Shown in pieces: positions 35,849 to 47,592 of a DNA stretch of 64,000 nucleotides. The position numbers and the translations under genes are program-made. The notes under the pieces are model-generated. The model did no database searches. It was not told where the DNA came from and saw only the letters and a list, made by a program, of their open reading frames with translations. The stretch comes from Hyaloperonospora brassicae (taxonomy: Eukaryota > Oomycota > Peronosporomycetes > Peronosporales > Peronosporaceae), in the NCBI GenBank assembly GCA_947650285.1, contig CANTFL010001187.1, positions 1-64,000 on the forward strand, given 5' to 3'. Every line of letters starts with the position of its first letter. The stretch's first letter is position 1.

Positions 35849-36060
35849 GGTGGCGGATCGCTCCGTAGCGGATCGCTCCGTAGCGGATCGCTCCGTAGCG
35901 GATCGCTCAAATAGCGGATCGCTAGGTAGCGTATTGCTGCAAAGTGGATCGCTAGGTGGTGGATCGAACCAGAGTGGATCGCTACATGGTGGATCGCTCC
36001 GTGGTGAATCGCTCGGATAGTGGATCACTCGGAGTGGATCACTTGAGTAGTGGATCGTGA
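35849..36060. repeat. 15-bp minisatellite beside LTR-B copy 2
   Basis: Perfect units GTAGCGGATCGCTCC near 35865-35910 grade into diverged units (TAGGTGGTGGATCG, GAGTGGATCACT). The core TAGCGGATC is the reverse complement of the GATCCGCTA core in the array at 41608, and the two arrays have the same orientation relative to their LTRs. Confidence 0.9.
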
Positions 36061-36760
36061 AATGTGATCCACATCAACTATGTGATCCACATCAATCATG
36101 TATCCACAGTCAATCATTACACACCCAGGGTAAATCGTGATCAATTTATCGAGTCTCTTATCGGGAATGAATCGTCGGATCTCCGTTACTCCTGAGACCT
36201 CGCATACTTGATAATCTTGACGATCCACTCCTCGAGCTTGTTTCCATATTCACCTATTTTTATTGTCGTTAGAGATCCAGAACTCCAGTTGGTGCTCCAT
36301 CCTTAAGCTATTCAATCCATGTGACTTGGTGATCCAAGCGCGTGATCGCATATCGCGATTGGCCAGTCGTCGATCCTTGACTATACTCCTTCTTGACCGT
36401 TAGGTAGACCAATTAAATAATTTCCACGGTCCTTTTCTGTCACTCAGTCGTTTGATCCCATCATTCGTGCCAACGAATCGATATCCGAGCTTACTCCACC
36501 AATCAAATAGATCTTGCACCTATTTCGGTAGGCGCTTTCCACACTTTCCATCATTATTCCACTGCGCTTCTGCATAATTGGCCCCTGCACCGGCGGTCTA
36601 CTTTCAGTGTCGATCGACTGTGCACCCACAACGACCAGTGTCACTGCATCGTGCGCACGTTTCACGTCGGAGGCTGATAACCCGATCCCGACTTCCCCTC
36701 CACTGCCGGTTTCGGCCGGCGGAAGGCATGACGTCTTGCCTTCGTCTCGGGTGGGCGCTG
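36061..36760 (-). pseudogene. Decayed gag-protease junction, family B-like
   Basis: The minus strand shows a WITKSHGLNSLRMEHQLEFWIS block, then GVDRQDYQVCEVSGVTEIRRF, then CVMIDCG, which has the D-x-G form of a retropepsin active site. The frame then runs into the minisatellite. Stops and shifts are frequent. The order is wrong for it to belong with the integrase at 39715-41330, so it is probably a separate copy. Confidence 0.5.
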
Positions 36761-36959
36761 CATCCTTGTTAGATCGCGATACTTTGACTTAGGGATCCGC
36801 GGCACTCTACGATCAACTGAGTTTTCAAGGCACGATTATTACAGATTACCACTTGTTGGTGTTTATAGGTAGCGAACTGTCGAAGTGAAGAACACTTGTT
36901 GGTCGAAGCAGCAAAACAAAAAGTGCATTATCCTATGAGCGTAACTCGTTCCTACTGTT

Positions 36960-37225
36960 GCTACTCATCTTTCTGAATCACTTATTTATTCCAACTGCCC
37001 CATCAATCCTGGCGTTCCTTTCCCATGTTCCTTTCCCATATAACGGTTTCTCTGGTGTGGACATCCTTTTCACTGAGCACAAAAATGGAGGACGTCACTG
37101 TATGGCAGGACAGTGCAAGTGATCCCCAAACACCAGACCCTAAGGTTTAACTTTCACTGCCGGGTATCGAACCGGTGACCTCTGAGATATGGCTGCCACG
37201 CATTTCCACTCGAGCTACAGCATGC
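36960..37225 (-). mobile_element. Possible tRNA-derived SINE
   Basis: Minus strand: box A-like TAGCTCGAGTGG (37217-37206) and a perfect box B GGTTCGATACC (37173-37163), 32 nt apart, as in a pol III internal promoter. No proper acceptor stem is seen, so it is not a functional tRNA gene. A region of about 170 bp unrelated to tRNA follows. Length and plan fit a SINE, but no TSD or second copy was found in this window. Confidence 0.45.
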
Positions 37226-37350
37226 TTAGAATATGCACGTATTGGGATTCTATCTTACCGTAGTACTCGGAGCTTATTATTACACGCTTCTCCCTATGCA
37301 CGTCCATAACATACCCTTCGCATCACCTAATCTTAACATTTGGAAGAAGT

Positions 37351-39450
37351 ATGTCAGGACGAGAAACTGCGGATCGACCGACTGCAAACGGAATTGCGAT
37401 CGTACGTCAAATTTGCCCTGCGCTTGGCGGTCTATGTCCAAAAGCGATATCTCGGCATCCGGACCGAACGTCAGAACTTGCTCAAGAGGTCGAGCGGGTC
37501 CCAAACGGGGCTGGAACGACGCTTGGGTCAAGATCACGTGATCTGAGAACTCTAGAAGGCTCTTTTGGTAGCCGAAAGGAAATAAAAACAAGAATAGGAT
37601 CGACGCATTCGTAAATCGTTCATCGCCCGACAGCAATTAGAAACGTTGACTTCGAGCCTGGATGCTGAGGAACAGAATTCGAGTGGCGATCTCCAAGCTG
37701 ATACGGCCTAGGCATCCAAGTACAAGTAACGCTTCAACAGAGTTGATTAGAAACTTGAAATGGCCAGAGAGGCGTTGAAAGACATGTCGAAGACATATCA
37801 AGACCTCATCCGTGCATATGATTGCGTAGAGGCGTAGCAGCAGCGGCTGCAATCGGACCTCGTAGACCGGGACGCCAAGGTGAACCGTCCGCGTAGTCAA
37901 GCATCGGACTGGGAATAGAAGTGTCTCTTGGCCGTTCGCGATCGCGACGTGATCCGGACTCACCTAGCTCCATTGGTTTCTGGATCGCTTCGCCTCACTT
38001 AGATGTTCCGTCTACGGCTTCCGCTGCCCCTATGACCGGCAAGCGATCCATGTCCGCGGATCCTAATTTTCTCGATCAAGCTTCCACGCACCGCGAAGGT
38101 GATGGGACCCGGATCGTAATAGGTATACACCATTTCGGCCAAGGCAGTCGGTAAGTTCTCGCGGTCCACTGGACCATAAACTCTGCTAAATCTTTCGAAT
38201 CTGATAGAACACCTCGCGTCTTTGCGTGATCTTCAAGATGAGCTCTTTCGGACGAGTCCAAATCTACGCTAGGATCACCATGGACTTTGTCAACTCAAAA
38301 TACCGCAAGTAAAAACCGACCCGCCTCCCAAACCGGAAGTAAGAGGGCTCAGAATCTTCCGACCAGCGATCCGCTTCTATCCTATACAATATTTTTACTC
38401 TTTTAAAAAAGAACCCTGGCCGCCTGGCCTGGATCGCGCTCTTCGTTGAGGCGCCGTCGATTGTCGAGCATCGCTCTGCCTTCTTCCGGATCGATACCTG
38501 CTCCAATTATGGTGGATTCCCTTAGTCCTAAGTCTGGATTGCCCACACTTGCGACTGCATCCGCACTGCCTGCGAAGCACCCAGTCTCGGAGGTGGATCG
38601 CTTTGGTGAAGCGTCAAGTGACTCCGGCGGACCGGTCAGCATGACCAGAGACGCGCGGGATGCCGAAATTGCCCTGCTTTTGCCGGCTTAATACGACCGC
38701 GCGGCCCCGCCCCGGGTACCTCGCGCTGAATGGTATCCCGGATACCGCGAGCGGGTAAGCTGGTCCCACCACCACGTACACCTGTGGTCGGCCCGTCATT
38801 TCAGCTTGCCCTGCGTGGCGGAGCTGAACGAAGATACCCTGTTCAAGCATCTGACGCGGCCAAAATGGTACATATTTCCAGCACCCACCACGTCTCAATC
38901 AAAAGTTGCTCCTTCTGACTCCGAGTGAATTTCACGGCTGGTCACCTCGGCGTAAGTGCTGGCGCTATACCGACAAGAGACCTGGAACCTATATCGGAGC
39001 CAAGTCAAAACGTTATCTCTTCGCGCAACTAGCTTGTTTGCAGAGTTGTAGTCCATGTATTGCGACTTCAAGACTCGTCACCGGCAGGCTCTGTGGGAAA
39101 CTGCCCACGCCGTATACCTGCCAATCGAGCAGCGTAATCGCGATCCGGATCAACTTTACCAGAAGTGCAAACAGCGGTGATTTCGACCCGGACCCCGACG
39201 AAAAAAGATGATGCGTTTCACCTTCCAGGAGATGGTCGACGGACACTGTGACCTGGACTTGATTTTGGGTCCTTTCTTCATGCATTTCCCTTCTTCGGTC
39301 GAGATGCGTCCTTTTTATACGGGTCTTGGTGATCCCTAGAAAAACATCCCAACCTGATCTACGCAATGGCGCGCTCGTATTCAGCTAAATTCTAGTGCAA
39401 CCAATTTCGATTTCGCATTGAGGCCATCCGGGGTCGTCGACCGCCCGCCT
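37351..39450 (+). pseudogene. Ruined antisense gene downstream of a family B chromodomain
   Basis: Plus-strand coding-like sequence on the strand opposite to the B pol at 39715-41330. The N-terminal part (37351-38000) is broken into several frames with coiled-coil character (LETLTSSLDAEEQ, KLEMAREALKDMSKTYQDL). A Ser/Pro-rich part follows (38446-38690). A long frame with only a few stops follows it (AEWYPGYRERVSWSHHHVHL, VAELNEDTLFKHLTRPKWY, RHRQALWETAHAVYLPIEQR). After a shift it reads RFTFQEMVDGHCDLDLILGP and ends near 39450. No domain recognised. Assignment to the element rests on position. Confidence 0.55.
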
Positions 39451-39714
39451 GTCCAGTAAGGTTTTACGAAGTAGTCCATAGCGGTCCAGGCATTCTCTTC
39501 ATCTAATCTTTCGACACATCTCTATATTTATTGTCTTTGTCTATCTTCACATAAATTCATCTCATTTGCCTTTTCATATATATACACTGCGATCGACTTC
39601 AATTTCCTGGATCGCCACACGTCACAAATATCCCACTTATTCCTCTGCACCCATTTATAAGGCCAATTTCTAGTCGACACGTTGGTTATTCTTCCTTCAT
39701 CTCTTCGTTTGATT

Positions 39715-41330
39715 GCATCACGTCGAAACGGTTCTTGCTGACCTGTTCGCGATCAACCTCTTGCAGCAAGGCTCCACAGTTTAATTATTCCTCGTCTGTC
39801 CATGTCGTATCACCAGATCCCCTTCACTGCCTCAGATACTGGCGTTGGGTCCTGCTTAAACGGGTCCGACTGCCGAATCGCACATCCCATTATCTCCTCA
39901 ATTTAAAATTCATCTACATTTAATATGCACTCCCAGTTGTCTTCCTGCAGCATGGCTTCATCAAAATCGAGGCGACCCGCCCTCTCAACATTCAACTGGT
40001 TTCCCGACCGGTCCTGAAAGTTCTTTACTTATTTAAGCATGTGTTACGTACCAGTGGGAAACATCGGTACGGAGTACCCGAAAATTCCAACCGCACCGCG
40101 TGTATTTCGCAGAGTTCCCTTACTTGGAATGGCCTATGCCACATGTGGGCCAACTTTTGGGCGTATCATTTTTCAATCAATCCAAGTAGAGCCACATTTG
40201 CGATCCAATCTCGATCTCATGTGGTCCTTCCTCAGTATTGTGTCGATCGACCCGGTAGTCGATCGCGATCTATAGTAAATTGGTAATGACTTCTCTCGCT
40301 CGTTGATATTGACGCTGTATATGGTATCGTCATCTTCGAAGCTCCCTTTCCCGTCGTTTGGTGCTACCAAAGGGCAAAGTCGCTTCCAACGTCGATCTAG
40401 AGTCCGCATCGTGGATCAGGTAGAATGGAGTTTCTCCTCGCACACAATCCTGTTCCGTATTAATGGCGAACGACAAACTCTTGGAGTATTCGTCCCAATG
40501 CTTTTAATTCGTATCCGTGACGTACATTATCAAAGCTCTTGTCAGTGTTTGCACCATTCGTTCTGCTATCCCGTTCGATTGAGGTCGGTACGCCATGGCT
40601 GCAAGCTGTTTCTGCCCCGCGATCGGATTGAGCGCTCGGAAGAAATCGGATATGAATCCTGGCTCTCGGTCATGGCGGATCACTTCACTAGCTCCAAATC
40701 TTTAAAATACACACTCTTCGTAACTCTCAGCGATCTTTTTTGCAGTTCTGGAGGAACTCGCCTTGGCGATCACGTACCCTGAGAACAGACCCGCCCACAA
40801 CAATAATTCGGTGCTTCTTTTGGAACATCGCGGTAGCGACGGAATGTGATCCATCGCGATTATTTGAAACGGTTTAGTAGCTTGAACATTCTCTGGAAAT
40901 TATCCGCGAAGGACAGTATGTCTTTTTCTGGTCGTGCAATCAACACATTCTCCCACAAAACGCTAGACATTGCGATAGATTCCTCTCCAGTGAAAGTTAA
41001 ACCGAATTCGTTGGTACGTTCGGACTATTCATTGGTAACCGCCCTCTAGACTAGTGTGGTAGTTATGTAGGGAATATTGCTGTAGTAGTTCTTGTATAAT
41101 TAAACACACCAACTCCACTCGATTATCCGGATATTCCGTTGATCGAGGGCAGAAAAACAATTGTCCGGTCTCGGCTACTTCATATTCGGACGGGACCCGA
41201 GCTCATGGTTTTGCCTCTTCGACAATTAACTTCGTTATTTCCCCGATTAGGAACTCCTTCAGGTTGGCGATCCACTTCTACTCTTCCTGTGCTTGCTTAA
41301 CTTTCTAGATTCTGTGGCAAAGCGGTCACA
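39715..41330 (-). pseudogene. Family B integrase and chromodomain, decayed
   Basis: The minus strand reads a LLQQYSLHNYHTSLEGG zinc-region block, ECVDC, the catalytic core with AMDHIPS, a LFSGYVIAKAS strand, RHDREPGF and NGIAERMVQTL (the D, D and E positions are recognisable), then AQKLAHMWHRPFQV. A chromodomain-like end follows, in two frames (QRQYLRQ, TTWTDEE, LNCGALLQEVDREQVSKNRF), to about 39715. Multiple stops and shifts. Confidence 0.85.
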
Positions 41331-41607
41331 AGGAAATCTCCTTGGAACTGGCATCGGCGATTTAAAGGGTCACGCGCTCCAGTTAAGCCACGAATGCTAC
41401 GATTGGTGGATACAGGCTGGAATGGGTGGCTGTCAATAGCTTACTTGAACCCCAAGTGGACAGGACCACCCAGCCTGGGATGAGGCTATAGGGTGGTCAG
41501 ACCCGTTTTGATTACGCGTTCCGTCGTGAGACATGGTAATACAAGACCCTCGATCTCACTGCAAGACCGCGATCCTAACCCAGGATCGCATGTCCGATCT
41601 CCAGCTG

Positions 41608-41741
41608 CGATCCGCTAACAGGATCCCGATCCGCTAAGTGGGATCCCGATCCGCTAACAAGATCCCGATTTGCTAACAGGATCCCGATCCGCTAACAGGA
41701 TCCCTATCCGCTAGTAGGATCACGATCCGCTAGCAGGATCA
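41608..41741. repeat. 19-bp minisatellite upstream of LTR-B copy 3
   Basis: Seven units of CGATCCGCTAACAGGATCC, most with one to four changes. It lies about 90 bp before the GACGCGTGTCAT block of the LTR. The core GATCCGCTA is shared in reverse complement with the array at 35849. Confidence 0.9.
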
Positions 41742-41831
41742 CGAGGATATCTTGGGTGGGCCACAAAAAGATGCGACGGTAGATGTACTGGTTGTGGACC
41801 ACATATATGCGAGAGGACGATCTTCTTAGAA

Positions 41832-42425
41832 TGACGACGCGTGTCATCTGGTTAAGATATACCTATATGAATAGAGGTGGGGTTTAGGTTGGTTAGTTGA
41901 CATTAATCAGATTTCAAATTACTTCACAAGGCATAAGTTCTCATTTCCGGGTAGGATCTTTGGCCCCCCGTCGAATAAAGAGTCGCGCTACACGTCTACG
42001 CGAGTGTCACAACTGAATTGTTTTGGCCAGGTGTGTTTAAGAACTCTCAAGCAACATCAACTGCGATCGGAAGCATCAAGACACGTAAAGGCAAGGCGCA
42101 ATATTCGCGAGAAGGCTCGCGAATCAAGATACCACATATTGGACAAGACGATCTCGTTGAGATCAGGGTAACTTATATCAGTACCCACGAGTACCCCGTG
42201 ATCGCGTGAAGATTTCCGCACGATCACAACCCCATCTTCAACACGGTCAAGTTTTACTTCGATACGAGTCCACCTGAAAGAGTGCAACCCGCCCTACCGA
42301 CGGGTACACAAGGTAAGGAAGGCAACACATACGGAATCGGAGTACCCCCTCCGTTAGTCGGTCGTCCGGGCGCCAGTGGAGAGTTGGGATCGACTAATAA
42401 ATTGAATGATCGCCACTCCACCACA
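41832..42425 (+). repeat. Family B LTR/leader copy 3
   Basis: Best preserved B copy: GACGCGTGTCAT block, hairpin ATTCGCGAG/CTCGCGAAT near 42104-42125, GATCTCGTTGAGATC, CCGTCGGTAGGGCGGG on the minus strand, and GGGCGCCAGTGGAGAGTTGG. It is followed at 42426 by a gag start, so it lies 5' of the B gag. LTR ends not resolved. Confidence 0.7.
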
Positions 42426-44700
42426 ATGGTGCGCGTGCCCGGATCTTCTAATGACTCGATATTTTACCGTGAGTCCCGAAGTGAAGAAGTGAAAGTCAAG
42501 ACTGAACCTGGGATGGAAGCGTTAGAGGCAAAGGGATCGCCTCCGACGCGTGATTTTAAACAATCCCCAGATTATCATAGTTATGGAAGAGGCTCTGATG
42601 GTAAGGAAATCAAAGAGGAAGATCGATCAATCGATCTGGAAGATAAAACTCGACCCCCTCCTATAGCCCCTTTGTGGACCACCGCGGATCGTGCTGCAAA
42701 CCACGATCCGCTGGGTGAAAAACTTTCAGCAAAAACTGAACAAATAATACACAAGGCCACTCAGGCAATGTCAAAGAAGACGACTATAAAGACAGATCCA
42801 GTGAAGAAAGAAGAGCTCAGATCGGATCGACACGATCACGGCGCGAAAGCGATCGAGAAACCGATTGAGTTCGTAGACGATGCTCTGGATATGAAGCTGG
42901 AAGTCTGGCAGTTGAATCAACTGGCGCAGGTATTCCATCGGAAGGCGCTAAAGAATCTGCTATCGAGCGACACCGTGCTACGGATACTGAATCCTTTTCT
43001 AATCGGAGAGATACAAGGTCCGATATTCCGGACGAAGGTGGCGAATAATGCAGTAGAAGGGATCCGCGCGATCATCCAGCTGTTGTAAGGGGCTGGATAC
43101 GTCGCTGAGGCGGTCGATGCGAACGAATTGCTGGAATACGATCAGGATCAGGTGATCCATGCGTGTCGATCGCTGTTTGACAAGCTAACTAATCTGACGG
43201 GGAATTGCGAATACGCAGATCAAGCGGTAGCTACGATCGCCGATGTCCCGAGGGGGTATCATACCGAATCTTCACATTATGCCTCGGTGGAATCAGAGAT
43301 GGAGTCAGATAATTCGGTCGGTATCTAGAGAATGTCTATAGGCCCGAGTGGTGCAACACATCTATGCGATCGAGTCAAGTCGGTGAAGCTGAACTCGCGA
43401 TCGAAGGCCACAGGTGCTAAAGAGCAGATGACGACTACTACGCAAGGACTCCTGCAGACATACCTCGATGAGGCCATAGAACGTTTTCGCCACAATTACC
43501 GGGAACGAGCGTATCAAGCGATCTATCCTAGCCAAAGGATCAAGCCTGCTAGATCTCATGAAAGATATACCCCCGATGTAGAGATGTAATCAGTGCAGTC
43601 GCGCAGCAGTCGGCCGAAGTTTTTCGACCCTGACGACATCGATCCCGATGATTCGGGACAAGAAGATCGTAGAAACGCTATGGTAGCTACGACCGAGACG
43701 TTACAAGATGGTGGTAGCATACCTCAACGCATTCGAGTGTCGGCTATGACAGAGCTGAAATAAATCCAGTGGCAAGGATCGAGATGAAGATCGGGCCAGA
43801 AGCTGGATCAGCAAGGTCAAATTGGCCTTTTTGCGCGATCAAGCGCGCGATGAGGAGAAGTGTTTGATGTTCGGAGATCTGCTGACAGGACCCGCTCGAA
43901 ATTGGTAAAACCAACTAGGTCGATCCACTCGAAAGAAGTGGAAGAGATTGCTGGATGAGTTAAGGGTACAGTATGGAGGGCAAGGTTTGTCTCTGGCCAG
44001 ACAATTCTACCTCGCACGTAAACGATCAAATGAAAATCGACAGGAGTATCTACGCCGCTTAAATGTCGCGGCTAAGCACGCCAAGATCGCAATTAGAGAC
44101 AAGAGGATGGCCACATTGGACACACGTCGTGACCATGTGGAACATTTCATTGCAACGTTGGACGATCGCGATATGGCCAAGCAGCTAACCCTACTACGAT
44201 TGGCCGATGTCAATGGGTTGGAGGAGACTTTGCGTGCATGCCAGAAAATGGAGAGTCGTCAGTTGAAGACGTCGACATGATCGAACAAGTTCCACCAGCG
44301 AGCGAATGCCTCCCATAATCCTACTTCATTCAAGACTGATCGGGCGGTGAGGGCAATCTGTGAGCGGATCGAAAGTAGCGGATCGGAATCGGACTCGATT
44401 GGATCGGATGAAGACAAGAATCACCGACGAGTATATGCGACCACTACATCTGGTCAAGAGAGATCGGATCAAGATCATCGTACCTGGCGAAAGAATACTG
44501 GTGAAGAAGGTGTACGTGATAGAGGTGGAAAACCGAAGGCATGCACTCACTGCGGATCGACGCGACATGATGATCGTGGATGCTGGCAACTACTAACGTG
44601 ACAGAATTGCGGTCGCAAAGGGCATCCATCGTACAAGTGCTTCTACGTGTGTGCAGCATGTATAGATATACATGAGAATGGTAAATGTCCCATAAAAAAA
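42426..44700 (+). pseudogene. Family B gag with zinc knuckles, decayed
   Basis: From ATG 42426 ([11 protein letters not shown]) one frame runs with in-frame stops at 43086, 43326 and 43587. The capsid part continues one frame over at 43948-44280 (QYGGQGLSLARQFYLARKR, VEHFIATLDDRDMAKQLTLL). A zinc-knuckle region follows (CTHCGSTRHDDRGCW and NCGRKGHPSYKC), with a TGA at 44599 replacing a Cys codon. Element A2 interrupts it at 44730. A likely fragment of the same family's RT lies at 55390-56762. Confidence 0.85.
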
Positions 44701-44729
44701 GTTCTTTAACTTAATCCGCCAGTGGTACG

Positions 44730-45122
44730 TGTAACGGGGCAGCCCGTTATATGGAAATTGTCATTTAGAAGATACGAACAATAAAGAATATTATGTTGAA
44801 TATTTTTTTATCAATATCACCAATGGTGGTGATATTGGTGAAGCGACCAAAGCGTCTGTTCATTGGTTGATCTTTTGACGATATCAACCCACCAGTCGCC
44901 GCAAGACGCGCGCAATGAGTGGTGACGAGACGTCACCATACATCCAGTTATATTAGTATAATTAAGTCAGGTTAAACAGAGAGACAGTAGTCAAAAGACT
45001 TAATTATATTAATATGATAGTTCTGCTTTTACCTTACCTACGCTTCCTCGCTTGCCTTGTGTACGTCTGTCGGGGCACCGATACCCTTGCGTTAAGTTCA
45101 CGCAAGGGTGTGCCCCGTTACA
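44730..45122 (+). repeat. 5' LTR of A2
   Basis: 393 bp, TGTAACGGGG to CCCCGTTACA. It shares the TAGTCAAAAGACTTAATT region and the terminal hairpin with the A1 LTR. Confidence 0.93.
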
Positions 45123-45124
45123 CC

Positions 45125-45132
45125 TGGTAGCA
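45125..45132 (+). promoter_or_regulatory. Primer-binding site of A2
   Basis: TGGTAGCA 2 nt after the LTR, as in A1. Confidence 0.65.
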
Positions 45133-45172
45133 CTTTGTAGTCCTTCCAAGGACCACAACACCCAACGTGAAC

Positions 45173-46322
45173 ATGTTAGATGATGAAGACACCTTTCACG
45201 CCACGCGTGAAGGGTTTACCCATTTGAGTGACATCGAATGGGGTGCGGTAGAACGAATGAGTTCTACCGTAGGCGAGTTCGCCATTAGCGCCATGTTGGA
45301 GTCTCTAGACAGAGACCAACAACATGCCGCTATCGCCAGGTTCATTCAGAATGAACTTGCTCTCGAGATGGAGAAAGTAGCCTTGCTTTACCAGCAAGGC
45401 TCTAAACAGGCCGAGCAGTTGAGAGAACTCGGTGCTCAACAGACAGAGCTGTTAAGACAGCAGCAATTCCATGCTGCTGTGGGCGGGACAGCGCGCATGT
45501 GCGCCGTCCCGAAGTCATGAAAGTTGACATCTCCAAGTACAGTGGAGTCCCGGAAGACTCCCTGTTACTATGGTTTGTCGAACTCGACAGAGACATAATC
45601 GCACGTCGTATCAACGATGAGCAAATGAATTTACCATTTAATTAATCTCATTTGGCGGGACGTGCTAAGACTTGGGCTTTAGGGCTGGAGATGAGCGACC
45701 CAAATGCTTTCGAGCCGCTCGAATCCATCAAAACCCGGCTCAAACGTACGTTTGAGCCGCCAAGACCAGAGTTCAGAGCTCTATCGGAGATTCCGAAGCT
45801 CAAAAGGGTAAGCGTGACGCGCACGCTTACGCCCAACATATCAGATCCCTTGCGAGTAGTATAACTGTCAACCCAGTGCGTGAACACACGTTGATTACGG
45901 TGTTCATGCAAGGGCTAGCAGAAGGTCCCGTCAGGAGCCACCTGTTCCGCCTTGTGCTGAATACTCTAGAAGATGCTATCTCAGCAGCGAAACTGTAGGA
46001 CTTTAGCATGAGACAGGCTCATGCTAGCTCAAACTCTTATCGTCCACCGAGACGAAAACAGTCCGGGGGTTCGGAATGAATGGAACTCTGTTATATTGAG
46101 AGCGAGAGACCTCGCTCTCTAAACAACAAGCGATTGCAGAAATGCAATCGCTGTCAGAAGTTAGGGCACTACGCATACGAGTGTAGTGCTCCACGCCCAG
46201 TACCAAACAGTACTGAGCGAAATGGTCGTTCATTTACCAGAAAGGGCAATGGGCGTGGGTCCAGCGCTGTTGCGAAGCCGCAACAGCGAGAAGGACCATC
46301 AAAAAAAGGTCGGGGTCAGTAG
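45173..46322 (+). pseudogene. gag of A2, broken, with a divergent patch
   Basis: The A1 start codon is GTG here (45167); the next ATG is 45173. The first part ends at TGA 45518-45520, overlapping the inner ATG because of the GC expansion shared with A1. From about 45590 to 45990 the sequence is much more diverged from A1 and A3 than its flanks, with a TAA near 45640. The zinc-knuckle part (46080-46322) again matches A3 closely and is preceded by the same TGA (46077-46079) as in A3. Confidence 0.88.
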
Positions 46323-46372
46323 GGGCGGAGCGCTCTACTGATCCAGCAACCTCAAGAGAATTTGCAAATCTC

Positions 46373-47592
46373 TTGACGAAAGTTGCTCCAGATACACAAT
46401 CATTGTGTGTCTCTGCACCTGGTGATGACGTTTCGCTCATCACCTTGAAGTTGGAAGCGAAAAATGATTTGTCACTTCGTGCCCTAGTAGACTGTGGGGC
46501 GTCGAACAACTTTGTTCGTCGCCAGTCACTAGAGGGTCGTAGGCTCAAGTTCGTTGAGCGCGACATTCCCCTCACAAGGATGACGGTGCGCCTTGCAACA
46601 GGCGTATCGATTACCGTTGAGAAACGTGTAGTAGGAATCCACTACACGTTGGACGGCGAACAGTACGATGATGACTTCATCGTGCTAGATCTGGATGACA
46701 AATTTGATGTCATATTGGGATTACCTTGGCTCAGAAAGTACGAGCCAAGAGTGAGCTGGCGGCATCGATCCGTGAAGATGCCTGCCGCTTGTTCATCAGA
46801 TGGCCATCTGATGAACATCTTGGAGCGTCCACAAGCGTGTGGATGTACTGCGAGCGAGTGCGATGGCCTCACTTGCGGTACGGTCGTTAGCACGACTGCA
46901 CAAGATCACAGTGTAGTTGATCACTTCACTGTGGAGCAAGGTCCCGGCGGCTGTACAGAGGTACAAGCAGCGCCGAAGGTTCACCACTCAAATAAGTCGA
47001 GTGTACCGGGACGTGGATGCACGCCTAGCGGGCGACATCTTAAAAGAAAGAAACCTGTTGCCTCCAAAGGGCAACATGGAAATCCTAGGTCGACTGGAGA
47101 GTCGACCGTAGAGGATCAGTGCCTGACTGTGGTTGCACAGCCACAGTTAGAAGACGTCGAGGGAATAAGCCCCCACGTACTTGAGGAAGGAATTCCTCAA
47201 GAGTCACTTGCTGAAGGATTAGGCCTTCAGCAACCTGTGGAAGCTAGTTCCCAGGAAGTAACCGAGACGTTGAACGTCTTGTTCAATGGCGGATCAAGCG
47301 TAGGCGCTTATACGCTTGATCTGATTGTGCCTCCGAAGTTAAATTCGGAGATAACTCAGTTGCCAACGCTAGAACCGAAACGGTTCTTGCGTGATCTGCG
47401 TAGTGGCAAAGTCAAGCAGATCTGCATACTCGTCACAGAGGATGAGTATGTAGCCGATATTCGGTCGGCCACAGTATTTGCTGAGAACGAACGGGTTCTC
47501 AGCAGCTCATCGATGGACGAAAGTGTTCTCGATGAGAAGACTCGGATGAGCGATACACGTCTCAATCCTGGAAGTCGCTTCAAACAAATCCT
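46373..47592 (+). pseudogene. Retropepsin and spacer of A2
   Basis: The frame is open through the protease (LVDCGASNNFVRR, DKFDVILGLPWL) and nearly all of the spacer. One base is missing in the ACTCGGAT-GAGCG run near 47547, so it leaves the RT frame and ends at 47608. This is the longest intact protease-spacer frame in the window (about 400 residues). Confidence 0.9.

Noticed and set aside
35849..36060. CRISPR-like repeat array
   Set aside because: Units are contiguous minisatellite copies with no unique spacers, in a eukaryotic genome.
41370..41410. tRNA-like box A (TGGCTTAACTGG) on the minus strand
   Set aside because: No acceptable box B at the right distance and no cloverleaf, and B pol sequence begins immediately downstream.
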